Below, in pieces: positions 33,434-44,632 of a stretch of DNA of 64,000 nt (position 1 is its first letter; each line of letters starts with the position of its first letter). The notes beneath the pieces are model-generated. The model had not been told where the DNA came from. It did no database searches and saw only the letters and a program-made list of their open reading frames with translations. Position numbers and translations under genes: made by a program. This DNA is from Symbiodinium natans (lineage: Eukaryota > Sar > Dinophyceae > Suessiales > Symbiodiniaceae), in contig CAJNDS010002296.1 of NCBI GenBank assembly GCA_905221605.1, forward strand, positions 447,491 to 511,490, in the 5' to 3' direction.

Positions 33434-36275
33434 GTCAAGGAAGTCATTGTTTTGACAGCCATATTGGCCCTTGGCTTCCAAACCTTCCCTGCTGTCGCGC
33501 TGCAAATCGAAGTGCGTTTTGAGCGCAAGGGCGGCTCTGCAGAAGAGTGGCAAAACCGACCCTAAACCCCAAACCCTGCACCTCACACCCTAAACCCCAA
33601 ACCCTAAACCAAACCCGAAACCCTAAGCCCTCTAAACCCTAAAAACCCTAAAAACCCTAAAAACCCTAAGCCCTAAGTTGATCCGAGGTTGCGCTGGTGG
33701 GGCATGGCCCCAACTTGGTGGCGAAATTTGGGCACGCAGTTCGACATATCGTCCGTTTATGCGGTGACTTCAGGGGCCCGCTTCCCTCCCGACGAAGCCA
33801 CGGTGAAGGGCAAAGACCTACTTCAGAAAACAGATGTGGGGGCGGCCCACATCCTTGACCCCAATGTTGGGTTGGGTATCTTGGTAGGGTCTTGGGACAT
33901 GTTACCTTTTCCCCTATTGGGCTTACGAGGATCATATTCAGGAATAATTGTCAGAGGGTTTCTAGGGGCCATCCTAGGTATCAACTACGCAGTTATGGCT
34001 TGGCACTGGGCCATGGTTCTGGTGTTCTTGGTGCTGTATTTCGGGATGATAGCCCTCACCACACCCCTGCAAGAAAGCATCCCCTGGCTGACGCTGGTGC
34101 AAAAGCTCTTGGTGTTCTGGAACATGTGGGAAGCGCTGGGGCTCGGAGTTATTTCGGGGCCAATGCACGCCAAAGTGAACCCACCTTTTCAGGACTGGTG
34201 GTATCGATGGACGGTTGGTACCATGAAGTACAACGCCCCCTTCCTTCCTTGTCTGCCCAACCGGCGAAACTACTTGGACGTCCTCGTGGAGGGTGTCCTG
34301 GTGTATCTGCTGACACTTCGAGTCCTGGTCTCTCCGGAGGTCACGCCAGCGCTTATGCGGCCACTCACGGCGTGCCTGACTCCAGTCCAGCTCTTGCAAG
34401 CTTTTGCTTCTCCAGGTTGGGAATGCTAGGGCCTCTTGACGTCCATGTCTAAGCTTCGTGTATACGCCTGCTTGGAATGTGAGGATCTACGAGTTCCTCT
34501 TCGACTACGGGCAGCACATGCACACATATGGAACTCAGACGATGTACTGCTTCTTCTGCATGTGCTTCACTGTGGAGCAGGGTCAAGTGGCGGGCCTGCA
34601 GCTGTTCATGACCTGGCTGCGAACTCAGTGGGCAGGAGACCTGCATGTGTGCAAACCTAAACCCTAAACCCTAAGAGCATGGCCTCCGTGGCAACTCAGG
34701 TTCTACGTCTGCTCTGGCTGGCCCTGCCCTTAGCCCGAGTCGACATCGACAGCACACAGTAGCCCCAACTACCACATAAATTGTCTAGGTAGGCCCGGGG
34801 GACGTTCGCCATATCTTCCTTCTTTTCGGGGATCATAATTTTCAAGGGCCTTCTCAAAGTTTCCTAAAGGCCAACTTTGAGGTGATGCCCCACCGATCCT
34901 AAGCCCTAACCATAAACCCTAAACATCCCTAGGCCCTAAACCAACCTCATTGAGGTGCAAGATCGGGCCATGGTTCAAGTACCTGAACGTCAGCAACCTG
35001 TGGTCTGCGGCTCTCCGCAGTTAGGGTTTAGGGTTTAGGGTTTAGGGTTTAGGGTTTAGGGTTTAGGGTTCATAGGCTTGTACTGTTAACAACCCGAAGT
35101 GCCAGAGAGCCCACTGGCCTTCAATGAAGGATTCTTAAGAGGCACTGGGCTCTCTGGGTGTTCCTAGGCTACTGCGGGACCGAGGCGAAGTACATGGTGA
35201 GCATGCCATGGTCAGACTGGTACCGGCGGGTGATGTACAAAGGACCCCCCCAAAGCCCTAAACCCTAACACCCCCTCCCCCCCCCCCGCTTGTGGAGAGA
35301 TGTTTGTTTTGTGTTTATTGTTTCAGGGGTTCACGTGGTCTCGAAGATGCAAGTCATCCATTGGCTCTTACAGCCCCTTTCGTCCCTAGATGCTTTCCTG
35401 AGACTAGCAGGGTTTAGGGTTTGGGGTTTAGGGTTCAGCAGCTAGCTTTCACAAGTCGAGGTTTTTCATCACACGATGGAGAGGTACTCGCCCACCCACA
35501 GAGTCTCATAACATTAAGAACATGTACTCGTACCGTTTTCTTTTTGCTCACCTGCACCCTACCTTAAACCCTCGGCCCTGAACCCTAAACCCTAGGCCCT
35601 GAACCCGAAGCCCTGAACCCTAAACCCGAGGCCCTGAACCCTAAACATGGGTTCTGAACCCTAAGCCCTCGGCCGATTGACCGGAATTTGAAACACAACG
35701 GTGGCAGATTGACGGACATCGTAAAAAGCCTTAAATACATTAATAAGTATACATGTATATGTATATGTATGTGTATACAGGGAGGGGTAGGGGGGGGGGG
35801 GGGGGCCCGCCGGGGCTGAACCATATATATAATATATATGATTCAGCCCCGGCGGGACCCCCCCTAATGGGGTACTAAGATGATACCCCCCCCCCCTGTG
35901 GTGTGGTTGGGGGTTGGTTTTAGGGTTTTAGGGTTTAGGGTTTAGGGTTTAGGGTTTAGGGTTTTAGGGTTTTAGGGTTTTAGGGTTTTAGGGTTTTAGG
36001 GTTTTAGGGTTTTAGGGTTTAGGGTTTAGGGTTTAGGGTTTTCCCCGCGGATGGGGTACTAAGATGATACCCCCCCCCCCCCCTGTGGTGTGGTTGGGGG
36101 TTGGTTTTAGGGTTAGGGTTTAGGGTTCAGGGTTTTAGGGTTTAGGGTTTAAGGTTTAAGACTTAAGGTTTAGGGTTTAGGGTTAGGGTTTAGGGTTTTA
36201 GGGTTTTTAGGGTTTAGGGTTTAGGGTTAGGGTTTAGGGACGTAGAGTAGACTTGGGGGGGGGGGGGGATACCAT

Positions 36276-36311
<36 letters not shown>

Positions 36312-39300
36312 ACGCCCGACGCTGAACCATATATATGTAGGTAAGAGAGGGTTCAGGGTGAACCATATATATGTAGGTAAGAGAGGGTTCAGGGTCTAGT
36401 GTAAACCCTTACATCTTCCCTGAAACCCCAAACACATGACCTCCCAGGAGAACTCCAACCCCTAAACCCTAAACCCTAAACCCTAAACCCCAAACAGGAT
36501 ACAAAGCGTCAGATCCGGACTACCACCTCACCCTCGCCGCAACGATTTTCTCAGCCGCCTGCGCAGTCAGCGAGACTCTAGGGCCCATGTTGCTAGGTCT
36601 GAATTGGGTTTAGGGTTTAGGGTTTAGGGTTTAGTTAGGGATTCTTGGGAATATTTTTTGATTTTGGGTACTTTAATTCCTGAAAAAAAAAAGCTAACAT
36701 TATGTTTTTTTGCCAGGGTTCCAAGTTCAGTATAGGTTTAGTAGGGTTAAGGGTTAAGGGTTTAGGCTTTAGGGTTTAGGGTCCAAAACAAGCAGGTGCC
36801 AGTTGTTATCGGGAGTGGGATTGCCCTTATAATTTTATGTTCCTTCTCTGAGCCTAGTATAGTACTGCCCAAACATACCTGTTCTACGTCCATATGCTCC
36901 CCTTTAGAACCAGGGATATCTTGCGTGTACCCGGCCCTCATTCGGGCCAAGAGGATCTTTTTGAGAAAGCAATAAACAGCCTAAACCGCTGAGCCCTGAA
37001 CCCTAACCCCCCAAACCCCCCAAACCCGAAACCTTAAGTCCTAAGCCTTAAACCTAACCCCTAAACCCCCAAGCCCTAAACCCCTGAACCCTTAACCCCT
37101 AAGCCCTAAGCCCTAAGCCCTAACCCTGAACCCTGAACCCTAGGCTGGTGCTATCCAACAGCAGCTCTGTTGTGTCTATCGGCATCGTCTTCATCTGCTG
37201 CATGCACCTCTACATCATCTCCACGCTCCTAGGACCACCTTAGAGGGGTTTGGGGTTTAGGGTAACCCAAACCCCGACTTGAATCCCAAGACGAGGCTTG
37301 GTCCAGGATTCAGACGTTCTCAAGGTCTTGGGTTTATATTGTAGGGTTTAGGGTTTAGGGTTTAGGGTTTAGGGTTTAGGGTTTATATAATCCCCATTAA
37401 GGACTGTTAGTATAAGGGGAACATCCCAAGGCGGAGGGTTTTAAAGAAGACGTTGGGGCCCTACACAGGCTGGGGGGTGAGGTGCACAGGACCGGGCTGG
37501 AAAGGAATGTTTCGAGGGGGCGGGATGGTTTAAACCCTAGACCCTAAACCCCAAACCCTAAACCTAAACCCCAGAAAGCCTGCCTTAGGCTCATTGTGGA
37601 CGCCGGCACCCCAGATTAGTGATGAGAGGGGAGAGCGCGTGGAAGTTTGCTAAAAGGGCATGATGTTTATATGGTTTAGAGCGCATGGGGTTCTTAGGGT
37701 TTTTCGGCGATTGGGGGGTCTTAGGATTGGTTCACAGGGTTGAGAGTGTGCTGGGGTCTTTCAATGCGGTGGGCAGTCAGCCTAAACCCTAAACCCTAAA
37801 CCATATAGAGGCTCAGAGGGCGTGAGCTGAAAGAAGACTAGGATGCCCACTAGTACCCTTATTCCCTTTCTGCGGGGGCCTTTCTGCGGGGGCTTATGTT
37901 CCCTTAGACACCCCTTTTACGCAAAAACGGGCACCTTTATACTGGTCAACCCAGGTCTTCACCTGGAACTTCGTCGATGCCTTGCTGTACATCTTCCTCT
38001 TCGGCTGCTATGGACCTTCGCAAGGCCTCTCAGGGTAATGGCCCCCCGCACTTCTTGTTTAGACAGCGCACCCCGATGTTATTTTCTCCGGACTTCGTTC
38101 TTTTAAATTGAGGGGTGGTTTGCTTTGGAGTTCGGGGCTAGGATGCCCAGTAGTCCCCTTATTCCCGTTTTTGGGGGTTTGAGGTTCCCTTCTCAACCCC
38201 TTTAAGCAAAAGGCCCATGATTTTGATAAACCCTCAGATTTTTGCGAGGTGGCCCGATGGGCTTGCAATGGCACGACGTCCCAATGATCCACCCAGCTAT
38301 GTGCGCCTTCTTGCTGGCGCATGCCCTCTACAGCATCTATGGCAACTTTGTCCCAAGCCACGTGCCCAGGCATTGAACCCTAAACCCTGTACCCGCAACC
38401 CTAAACACCCCGAAACCCTAAACCCTAGTCCCCGGTCCAGTTGCGGGGCGGCAGTAAGATTGCGCCGCATTGCGGGTCATCTAAGCAGGTCTCTGTGTGT
38501 GTGTGAGCCCTGAGGGAAAATGACAACCCTCAACCCTGAACCCTAAGATGATGAAAGAACCCACAACCAAAAAGGAAAAACAACAACCCTAAACCCTAAA
38601 CCTTAAACCCTAAACCCCGCTAAGGTGCCCTATGTGGTGGCGCATCGGCACGCTGCAGGGAACTTCTCACAAGGGGTGCTCCTTGTCCGGATCTCCGCGG
38701 CGGCTAAGCTGGGGAAGGTCGGGTTCGACTGGGTTAGCTCGTCATCTTCAGTAGCAGTACTATCAAAATCCCAATGAACTCTTAGAGACTGGTTTAGGGT
38801 ATGGGGATTTAGGGCATAGGGCTTTTCGGTGCAAGGAGGTTGCTAGTCATCAAAACAGCAAGGATATATTGACGCACGGTCCCTGAACCCTTAACCCTCA
38901 CCCCTGAACCCCTAAACCCTAAACCCCTCAAGCCTAAACCTAACCCTAAACCCTAAACCCTAAACCCTAATTCTCTTGCCGTTTTGTTGGCGGCAGGTGG
39001 TGGCGCACAGCGGCTGCCCAGTGGTGAAGGGCGCGCCTGCTCCGGGCTGGATTGGGGAGTGGTACCTTGGAACTGTGGCGACTGTGGGGTTTAGGGTTTA
39101 GGGATTAGGGATTTAGGGATTAGGGTTTAGGGTTTAGGGATTAGGGTTTAGGGTTTCGAGCTTAGGGTTTAGGGTTTAGGGATTAGGGTTTAGGGTTTAA
39201 GTAAGCCAAGGCTGGGATTCCACTTGCTCATGGCCTACTTCTGGTTCTGGAACTTGCCTAACCGGATGCTCTTGCCCCTGACCTTCGACCAGCTGCAAGC

Positions 39301-40355
39301 ATTTGGAGGGCGAGAGGTCGGGGGCCTCAGCCCCAGAAATGTCTGCACTCTAGCCCAATCCCTAAACCCCAAACCCGAAACTGAACCCTACAAGTAAACC
39401 CCCAAAAACCCTACACTAAACCCAAAGACCTGAACCCTCAGGAAGACTTCGTCATGCTGCACTCGGTGCCTAGGTAGGACCTTGGAAGATTTTGTACTTT
39501 GACATATTGAGTTGAAGAGGATCATATTCAGGAACCCTAAACCCTAAACCCTAAACCCTAAACCCTAAACCCCCTCTTGGGTCTTCGGGGCCATCCGAGG
39601 TGCTGGTCTTTGACGCCCTGGCTGCCCACGTGCGCTTCGATGGCCTCAGCAGCCTGGCGCTGGTCCGGGCGCTGGGCGACGTCTGCGGCTTCGAGGAGCT
39701 CAGGCTTTAGTAGGTTTTAGGGTTTAGGGTTCAGGGTTTAGGGTTTAGGGTTTAGGGTTTAGGGTTTAGGGTTCAGAAGTGAAGGGTTCAGGGTTGGACA
39801 CCGAGACAACCCGTGCTTTGTGCGCTGCACCTTGAGAAACTGATAGATCACGCCAGGAGGGGCCCGGTACAATAATGACGGTACAAAAGGGCAAGAATCG
39901 AATCTTTCATAGTAACAATTAATAGCATGAAGATAGAAACAATAGCCGTGTTTTTTTGGTTAGAATAGTAAATAATGAAGTGGTCATCTCGGATGGCCCC
40001 TGGGACATTGTGTATTTTCCCTGATTGGGCTTAAGAGGACTATCTTTATAAATATGTTTGCGAAGGCTTTAAGGCCATCCAAGTAGCTTGGTGCGTTCCG
40101 CCGTAAACGACCAGTCCTTCATAAGGATTATGATAAGGGGGTACTATGACCCTAAACCCTGAACCCTAAACCCTAGCCCTAAACCCTAAACCCTAAACTC
40201 TAAACCCCGTAGTGATTCTCAAGGAGGGCGAGTGCACGCTCTGCTGGGTTGGTGGATTCCAGTCCTTCCCCGTGCAGCTCTTCTCCGACCCCAGTGCTAT
40301 GTGGAAGGTGGTGGATAGCAAAAAAGGCCGGGGAGGTTCAGAGTTTAGAGTTTAG
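33434..40355 (+). CDS. DUF3556-like multi-pass membrane protein (multi-exon)
   Basis: DUF3556 is a membrane family known from mycobacteria and some protists; its function is not known. Exons: 33434-33558 (VLTAILALGFQTFPAVALQI, possibly the first); about 33680-33883 (frame uncertain); 33978-34369 (MAWHWAMVLVFLVLYFG; LVQKLLVFWNMWEALGLG); 34454-34638 (YEFLFDYGQHMHTYGTQTMY); 34955-35021 (KIGPWFKYLNVSNLW); about 35168-35240; 36498-36596 (DYHLTLAATIFSAACA); 37144-37236 (VVSIGIVFICCMHLYIISTL); 37955-38003 (FTWNFVDALLYIFLFG); 38238-38370 (LQWHDVPMIHPAMCAFLLA); 38625-38717 (VPYVVAHRHAAGNFSQGV); 38997-39088; 39211-39316 (FHLLMAYFWFWNLPNRMLL); 39442-39473; about 39591-39703 (SEVLVFDALAAHVRFDGL); 40213-40355. 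The GPWFKYLNVSN and HAAGN-type segments align with the family. Phases fit at 38717/38997, 39088/39211 and 39316/39442. Several hydrophobic stretches look membrane-spanning. The 5' end and the joins around 33883, 39591 and 40213 are unresolved. Confidence 0.6.
33884..33977 (+). mobile_element. Family C introner-like intron (94 bp)
   Basis: Runs GTAGGGTCTTGGGACATGTT to GGGGCCATCCTAG, exactly as an intron would, between two coding stretches of the DUF3556-like gene. A clearly related 91-bp unit forms another putative intron at 47268-47358 in a different gene, and diverged relatives occur at 39469-39535 and 40003-40097. Confidence 0.75.
35078..35166. repeat. Hairpin element just upstream of an exon
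   Basis: GTGCCAGAGAGCCCACTGG pairs with CACTGGGCTCTCTGG. The element lies in an intron of the DUF3556-like gene and ends at TTCCTAG, the acceptor of the exon at 35168. Confidence 0.65.
35803..35860. repeat. Near-perfect palindrome with AT core
   Basis: CCCGCCGGGGCTGAACCATA and TATGATTCAGCCCCGGCGGG are inverted around a TATATAATATATA core. Part of the same sequence (GCTGAACCATATATATG) recurs at about 36328 next to a tandem 36-bp repeat. Confidence 0.85.
35860..36112 (+). repeat. Duplicated module flanking TTTAGGG/TTTTAGGG array
   Basis: ATGGGGTACTAAGATGATACC, a C run and CTGTGGTGTGGTTGGGGGTTGG occur twice, about 193 bases apart (starting near 35866 and 36053), each followed by a TTTAGGG-type array. 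The first array contains about seven TTTTAGGG units, an eight-base variant. Confidence 0.85.
36328..36395 (+). repeat. Tandem 36-bp repeat, two copies
   Basis: TGAACCATATATATGTAGGT followed by AAGAGAGGGTTCAGGG occurs twice in a row directly after the long G homopolymer. Confidence 0.9.
37386..37430. repeat. Family A right half
   Basis: TAATCCCCATTAAGGACTGT...GTATAAGGGGAACATCCCAAG matches the right arm of family A. A TTTAGGG array has replaced the left arm. Confidence 0.75.
40003..40149. repeat. Diverged family C unit next to a family A fragment
   Basis: CCCTGGGACATTGTGTATTT...GGGCTTAAGAGGA...AAGGCCATCCAAG is a diverged family C unit. It is followed by CCAGTCCTTCATAAGGATTATG, a piece of family A. 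Both lie in an intron before the last exon of the DUF3556-like gene. Confidence 0.6.
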
Positions 40356-41407
40356 GGTTCAGATTTTAGGGTTTAGGGTTCAGGGTTCAGGGTTAAGGGT
40401 TTTGGGGGGAAATTAGCAAGAACGCATCGCAGCAGTCTTCGAGGTAGATTCTTGCTGTTCCAGCCAGGTGCCCTCACCCTTTCCTGTTTCATGCCATGGG
40501 TTTCGGGGGCTCCGGACATCCTGAAATCCCTATACAGCTGGGCAGGCTCCTTCCTAGGCCCCAAATGAAGGTTTACGAGCCCCAGGTATAGTAGGATCCC
40601 CTTTTCACAAGGACCCGATAAGGTGCCCCTAATTGCGGGAACCCCCAAATCCCAGAGGCGTGCTTCGAGAAGGCACATATACAGTCCAGGCCGGAGGGAC
40701 ATGGGTTCGAGCAGATGCCCATCACTACTATCTGCTAAAGAACCCCCCAAAAACAAAGATGAGAACCCCTGTATTGCCCGTATAAGGAGGATGTGTTTAA
40801 TTTTTTTTTTTGGAGGGGGGGGGGGGGGGGGGGGGGGGGTTCTTAAGCAATTAGTAGATCATGGTTCGACCCTAAACCCTCATATTACGAGAGGTTTGTG
40901 CATTCTGACTCATTGTTTTTCGTACTTCGATTACTACTATTGCTGCGGTTGCTACGATTTTATGAATTTTGTTGTTCGTATTACTCTTTTTGCAATTATT
41001 TCTTGTACTACCTTTATCACTCTTATTATTTCGATTATACTCTGATGACGATGATGATTACTGTTCCGTTCTTGCTATTATTCTTGTTATGGCGTACGCA
41101 CCAACACGCAAAGCAGTTGCATGGAACGAATCTGTGCAGAAGCAGAGTGAGCACAAAGGTACTGCGAATCCAGAGTAGGAAGGCGCACTTGCAGCATGAA
41201 CTGTACATCAGCATGTGCGCGTACATGTGCATTTCAGGTCGCTTACCTCCTTGCAAGAAAAAAACGCGCAGATGACACTAAAGCCATGCGTGCCCAGAGA
41301 GTCCCATACCCCCCCCCCCCCAGTTTTTTGACTTTAGACTACATACCTCAATCGTCGTTCTGGTTAATCGAGAGGTAGTGGGGGTTCAAGTAATCAAGAT
41401 GTAATGC
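40356..41407. other. Intergenic region with long G homopolymer
   Basis: Contains a run of about 30 G preceded by T (about 40801-40840) and a pyrimidine/AT-rich stretch with TATTATT and GATGATGAT motifs (about 40920-41080). Open frames cross these low-complexity tracts and are not credible as genes. Confidence 0.5.
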
Positions 41408-43013
41408 ATGCCCATGTGTCCGCTGAAGCCCCAGCAACCCTCTAAGCCAAAGCGCAGGACGTGGAAGACCCCGCCTACAAGAAGCCGTCAGACTGCAGAG
41501 ATCTCAAGATCACCAAGACACTCTCCATGTCACGCACGCTGGTCTGAGCCGTCGGATTCCGACGATCGCTTTAGTTTGCAAGACTTTTCTGGCCAGGGAA
41601 GACGGGAGGGCTACCAGGACCATCCTAGAACCCACCCAAACCCCAAGCCATAAGCCCGAGTGCAGGGTTTAGGGATTAGGGTTCTAGATCCCGGGGACAA
41701 GGATGCTTTAGGTTGGTTTAGGCTTGAGGATTTACGGCTTTAGGGGTTGAGAGTCTTAGAGATTTACATAGGGGTTAGGGTTTAGGGTTTAGAGTTAAGG
41801 GCTCCCCCCTACCCTCGACCCCCCACCCCGGAATCTCCTAAACCCCTAACCCCGAACCCCTAAACCCTAAACCCTAAATCCTAAATCCTAAACCCTAACG
41901 ATACCCTTTGACCTTTCAAGCCAGACCCAACTTCCCTCTGAGCCACACCCAAATCGGGCCTCATGTTTTCCTTTGCCTTCCGGTGGTTTGGCCAGAAGCC
42001 AACGGTTTAGGGTTTAGGGTTTAGGGTTTAGGGTTTAGGGTGGTTTGGGCCAGGAAGCAGCTTTTCCGAGTTCAAAGGAGCCCAATACCGCTGTTTTTCC
42101 TTCAGGGTTTGGGTTGTAGGGTTGTAGGGTTTGGGGGCTTTTGTGGTAGCCCCTCGGCGACTCCGCGAAAGAGTTTAGGATGTACAATCTGCTTGATTTA
42201 GGTAGTTTGGAAGATTAAGCCCTTCGTTTTCCCTTCTTTATCGAGGCCCAGAGATCATTAGCCGAGCGTTGGTAGGTTTTCCAAGGGTTGCGCAGCTCAC
42301 CTAAACCCTAACCTGACGTCTGCGCCCGACCAGACGAGAGCAGTCCCCAAACGACTTACATCCGAAAGCGCCAAGGCTCTATGTACTTTCAAACCTAAAA
42401 CCTTAACTCCTAACCCTTAACCCTAAACCCTAAACTGCCCGCAGCTGCCAGACGAGACTCGCCACAGGTGCTGGAGGACGACACGACCGAGTTACTGCCG
42501 GGCCCTCAGAGGGTGGGGTTTAGAAAGTTTACGGTTGAGGGTTTAGGGTTTAGGGTTGAGCAAGTTTAGGGAGTTTACGCCTTTAGACCCTCTAGGCTGT
42601 AGGGCTCGGCCTGGGAGCTTAGGGCTTTTGCATACGTTTTCTGTGTAGCTTTGCGGGGGTCCTGAAGGGAAGCTTTCGGGTTTAGGGTTTAGGGTTTAGG
42701 GTTCCTAAGCCCCCAGATCCCAGTGTTTCCCAACATTCCCTTGAATTTCCTTCGGCTCCCAAAAGTTCTCCTGAGAGGTCGCATGGGTTCCCAACATCAA
42801 CCCTAGGGGCGCTTGTGTGGTTTGCAGGCTTCAGAAAATCGAGCTGAAGATTTTCGGGATTTCGGGGGGGTTTTGGGCTTCATGATTTGAGGGTTTTCGG
42901 GAAAAACTATACCCTAAATCCTGAACCCTAAACCTAAACCTAAACCCCAAACCCGAGATGCTGCAAGCAGCGTGTCTTCTGGGCTCTTCTACATCGGTGT
43001 GACGGAGATCTGA
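41408..43013 (+). CDS. Unidentified gene, several exons
   Basis: A first exon from 41408 begins MPMCPLKPQQPSKPKRRTWK, continues through an Arg/Ser-rich stretch (SRSPRHSPCHARWSEPSDSD) and reaches about 41620. Later segments: about 41905-42005; about 42445-42515 (DSPQVLEDDTTELLPGPQR); 42957-43013 (DAASSVSSGLFYIGVTE, then TGA). TTTAGGG arrays separate them. The Arg/Ser-rich start would suit a nuclear protein, but there is no domain I recognise, and the joins are assumed from order and strand. Confidence 0.35.
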
Positions 43014-43475
43014 GCAAGAACTCAGATCTGCCCCTCTTCGGAACCCGAACCATGAGCCTTGTAGGGTTTTGGGTCTACGGTGGGTTTAGGGTTTAGGGTT
43101 TAGTAATTAGGGTTTAGTAATTAGGGTTTAGGGTTTAGGGTTTAGGGCTTAGCGCTAAGCCAGCCCGAAACCCCAAATCCTGAAGGAACACATCGCAATT
43201 GGGCTCTGAATCTCCGCTTTGCGCAGGGTTTTGGTGGTCATTCTAGTACAGTTTGTATAGAGACCATAAGGGAATACCATTAGTAATTATTCCGACCCCT
43301 AAACCCTAAACCCTAAACCCTAAGAGTACCTTGGCACTCAACGGAAGGGCTTCACAGCAGAGGATCCCTGAGTCTGGTACCTGTTTGTAATCGAACCTTC
43401 TGATACCCTAAACCCTAAACCCTAAACCCTAAACCCTAAACATCCCTCACTGTTAAACCCGAAACCCTAACCCCG

Positions 43476-44219
43476 ACCCGACTGCCAAGGCTTGAAGAAG
43501 AGGAACTGCTTCGCTTCAATGATGCCGGCCACTGGCAGGCATCCTGGTCACGAGGGGCCATAGGGTTGCAGGGTTTAGGCTAAGCCCTAAACCCTAAGTC
43601 ATCCTAAACCCTTAATCAAGCTAGGTTTAGGGTTGTAGGGTTGCAGGGTTTATGGTCTAGGGTTTGGGGGCTAGGTCCCATACCAGGACATAGACTCACA
43701 GACCATAAAGAAATCAAAAACCTAAATCCCCAAGGGGCCACCCCAGGCAACCCTGAAACCCTAAACCCCTAAGCCCCCAAACCCCAAACCCCTAAACTGC
43801 CCTACACCCTCAACTGAGTGAGCCCGACCCAGGTCGGACGATTACCTCTTTTTTTTGATTGCAGCTTTCGGGTATTACGATTAAGGGTGCTCTGCAACAC
43901 GATGCTGCACCTTCACAAGCCCTAAGCCGTCGTCTGCAGGTCGTCAGGGAAGCTTTGTCGCGTGCACTGTCAAGTGCGCTGGCCCAGCATGCAGAGAGGC
44001 TGCTGAGCACCCGAAACCCCACAACCCCAAACCCTAAATCGCCAAACCCTACACCCCAAAGCCAAACCCTACACCCCAAACCCAAACCCCAAACTCTAAA
44101 TCCCAAGCCCTGAAACCCTAAGCCCCAAACCCCTAAACCCACGTCACGCTCTTTATGAAGCCGAGGAAACCGACCAAGTGACGCTGATAAGGGGCGACTG
44201 GCCATATGGGGGGACGTGA
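43476..44219 (+). CDS. Unidentified small gene, three visible exons
   Basis: About 43476-43559 reads RLPRLEEEELLRFNDAGHWQ. 43865-about 44011, after a strong polypyrimidine-GCAG acceptor, reads LSGITIKGALQHDAAPSQAL then a helical, Arg/Ala/Leu-rich part. 44145-44219 reads HALYEAEETDQVTLIRGDW and ends at TGA. All three are on the + strand with introns of CCCTAAA/CCCCAAA type. No family recognised. Confidence 0.45.
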
Positions 44220-44632
44220 GGTTTAGGGGTTAGGGTCTAGGGTTTCGGGTTTCGGGTTTAGGGTTTAGGGTTTAGGGTTTAGGTTGCAGGTCTAGAACGG
44301 AGATGGTCCCCCTCCCCCCTGTCAGGGACTGTTACATGGTTGCCTGCGTTCCCCGCCTCCCTAGGATTGAGGGATTCTGTGGTTAAGGACCCTACATCCC
44401 ACGACCCTACCTATTAAGTTTAGGGGTTAGGGTGTTTAGGCGCTTTAGGTGCCGTAAAGGGACCCAAGAGGGAGGACTTCAAGAAATGACGCTCTGAACC
44501 CTAAATCCGAAAGCGAAACAGTAAGTGCCTAGACAGACAACGCCTGAATGTGTGCCGATCACTGCGTCAGTTTTGCGTAGGCGCCAGAACCCAGAAGTCA
44601 CCTCCACCGCCACCACCAGCACCACTGTAATA

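Larger units (their letters stand above)
35241..36497. other. Large repeat-packed intron
   Basis: One intron of the DUF3556-like gene. It holds G and C homopolymers (35783-35804; a G run of 30 or more at about 36277-36310), TTTAGGG and TTTTAGGG arrays, a long palindrome and two small tandem duplications (listed separately). A possible extra exon near 35337-35390 (GVHVVSKMQVIHWLLQ) is not placed. Confidence 0.5.
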
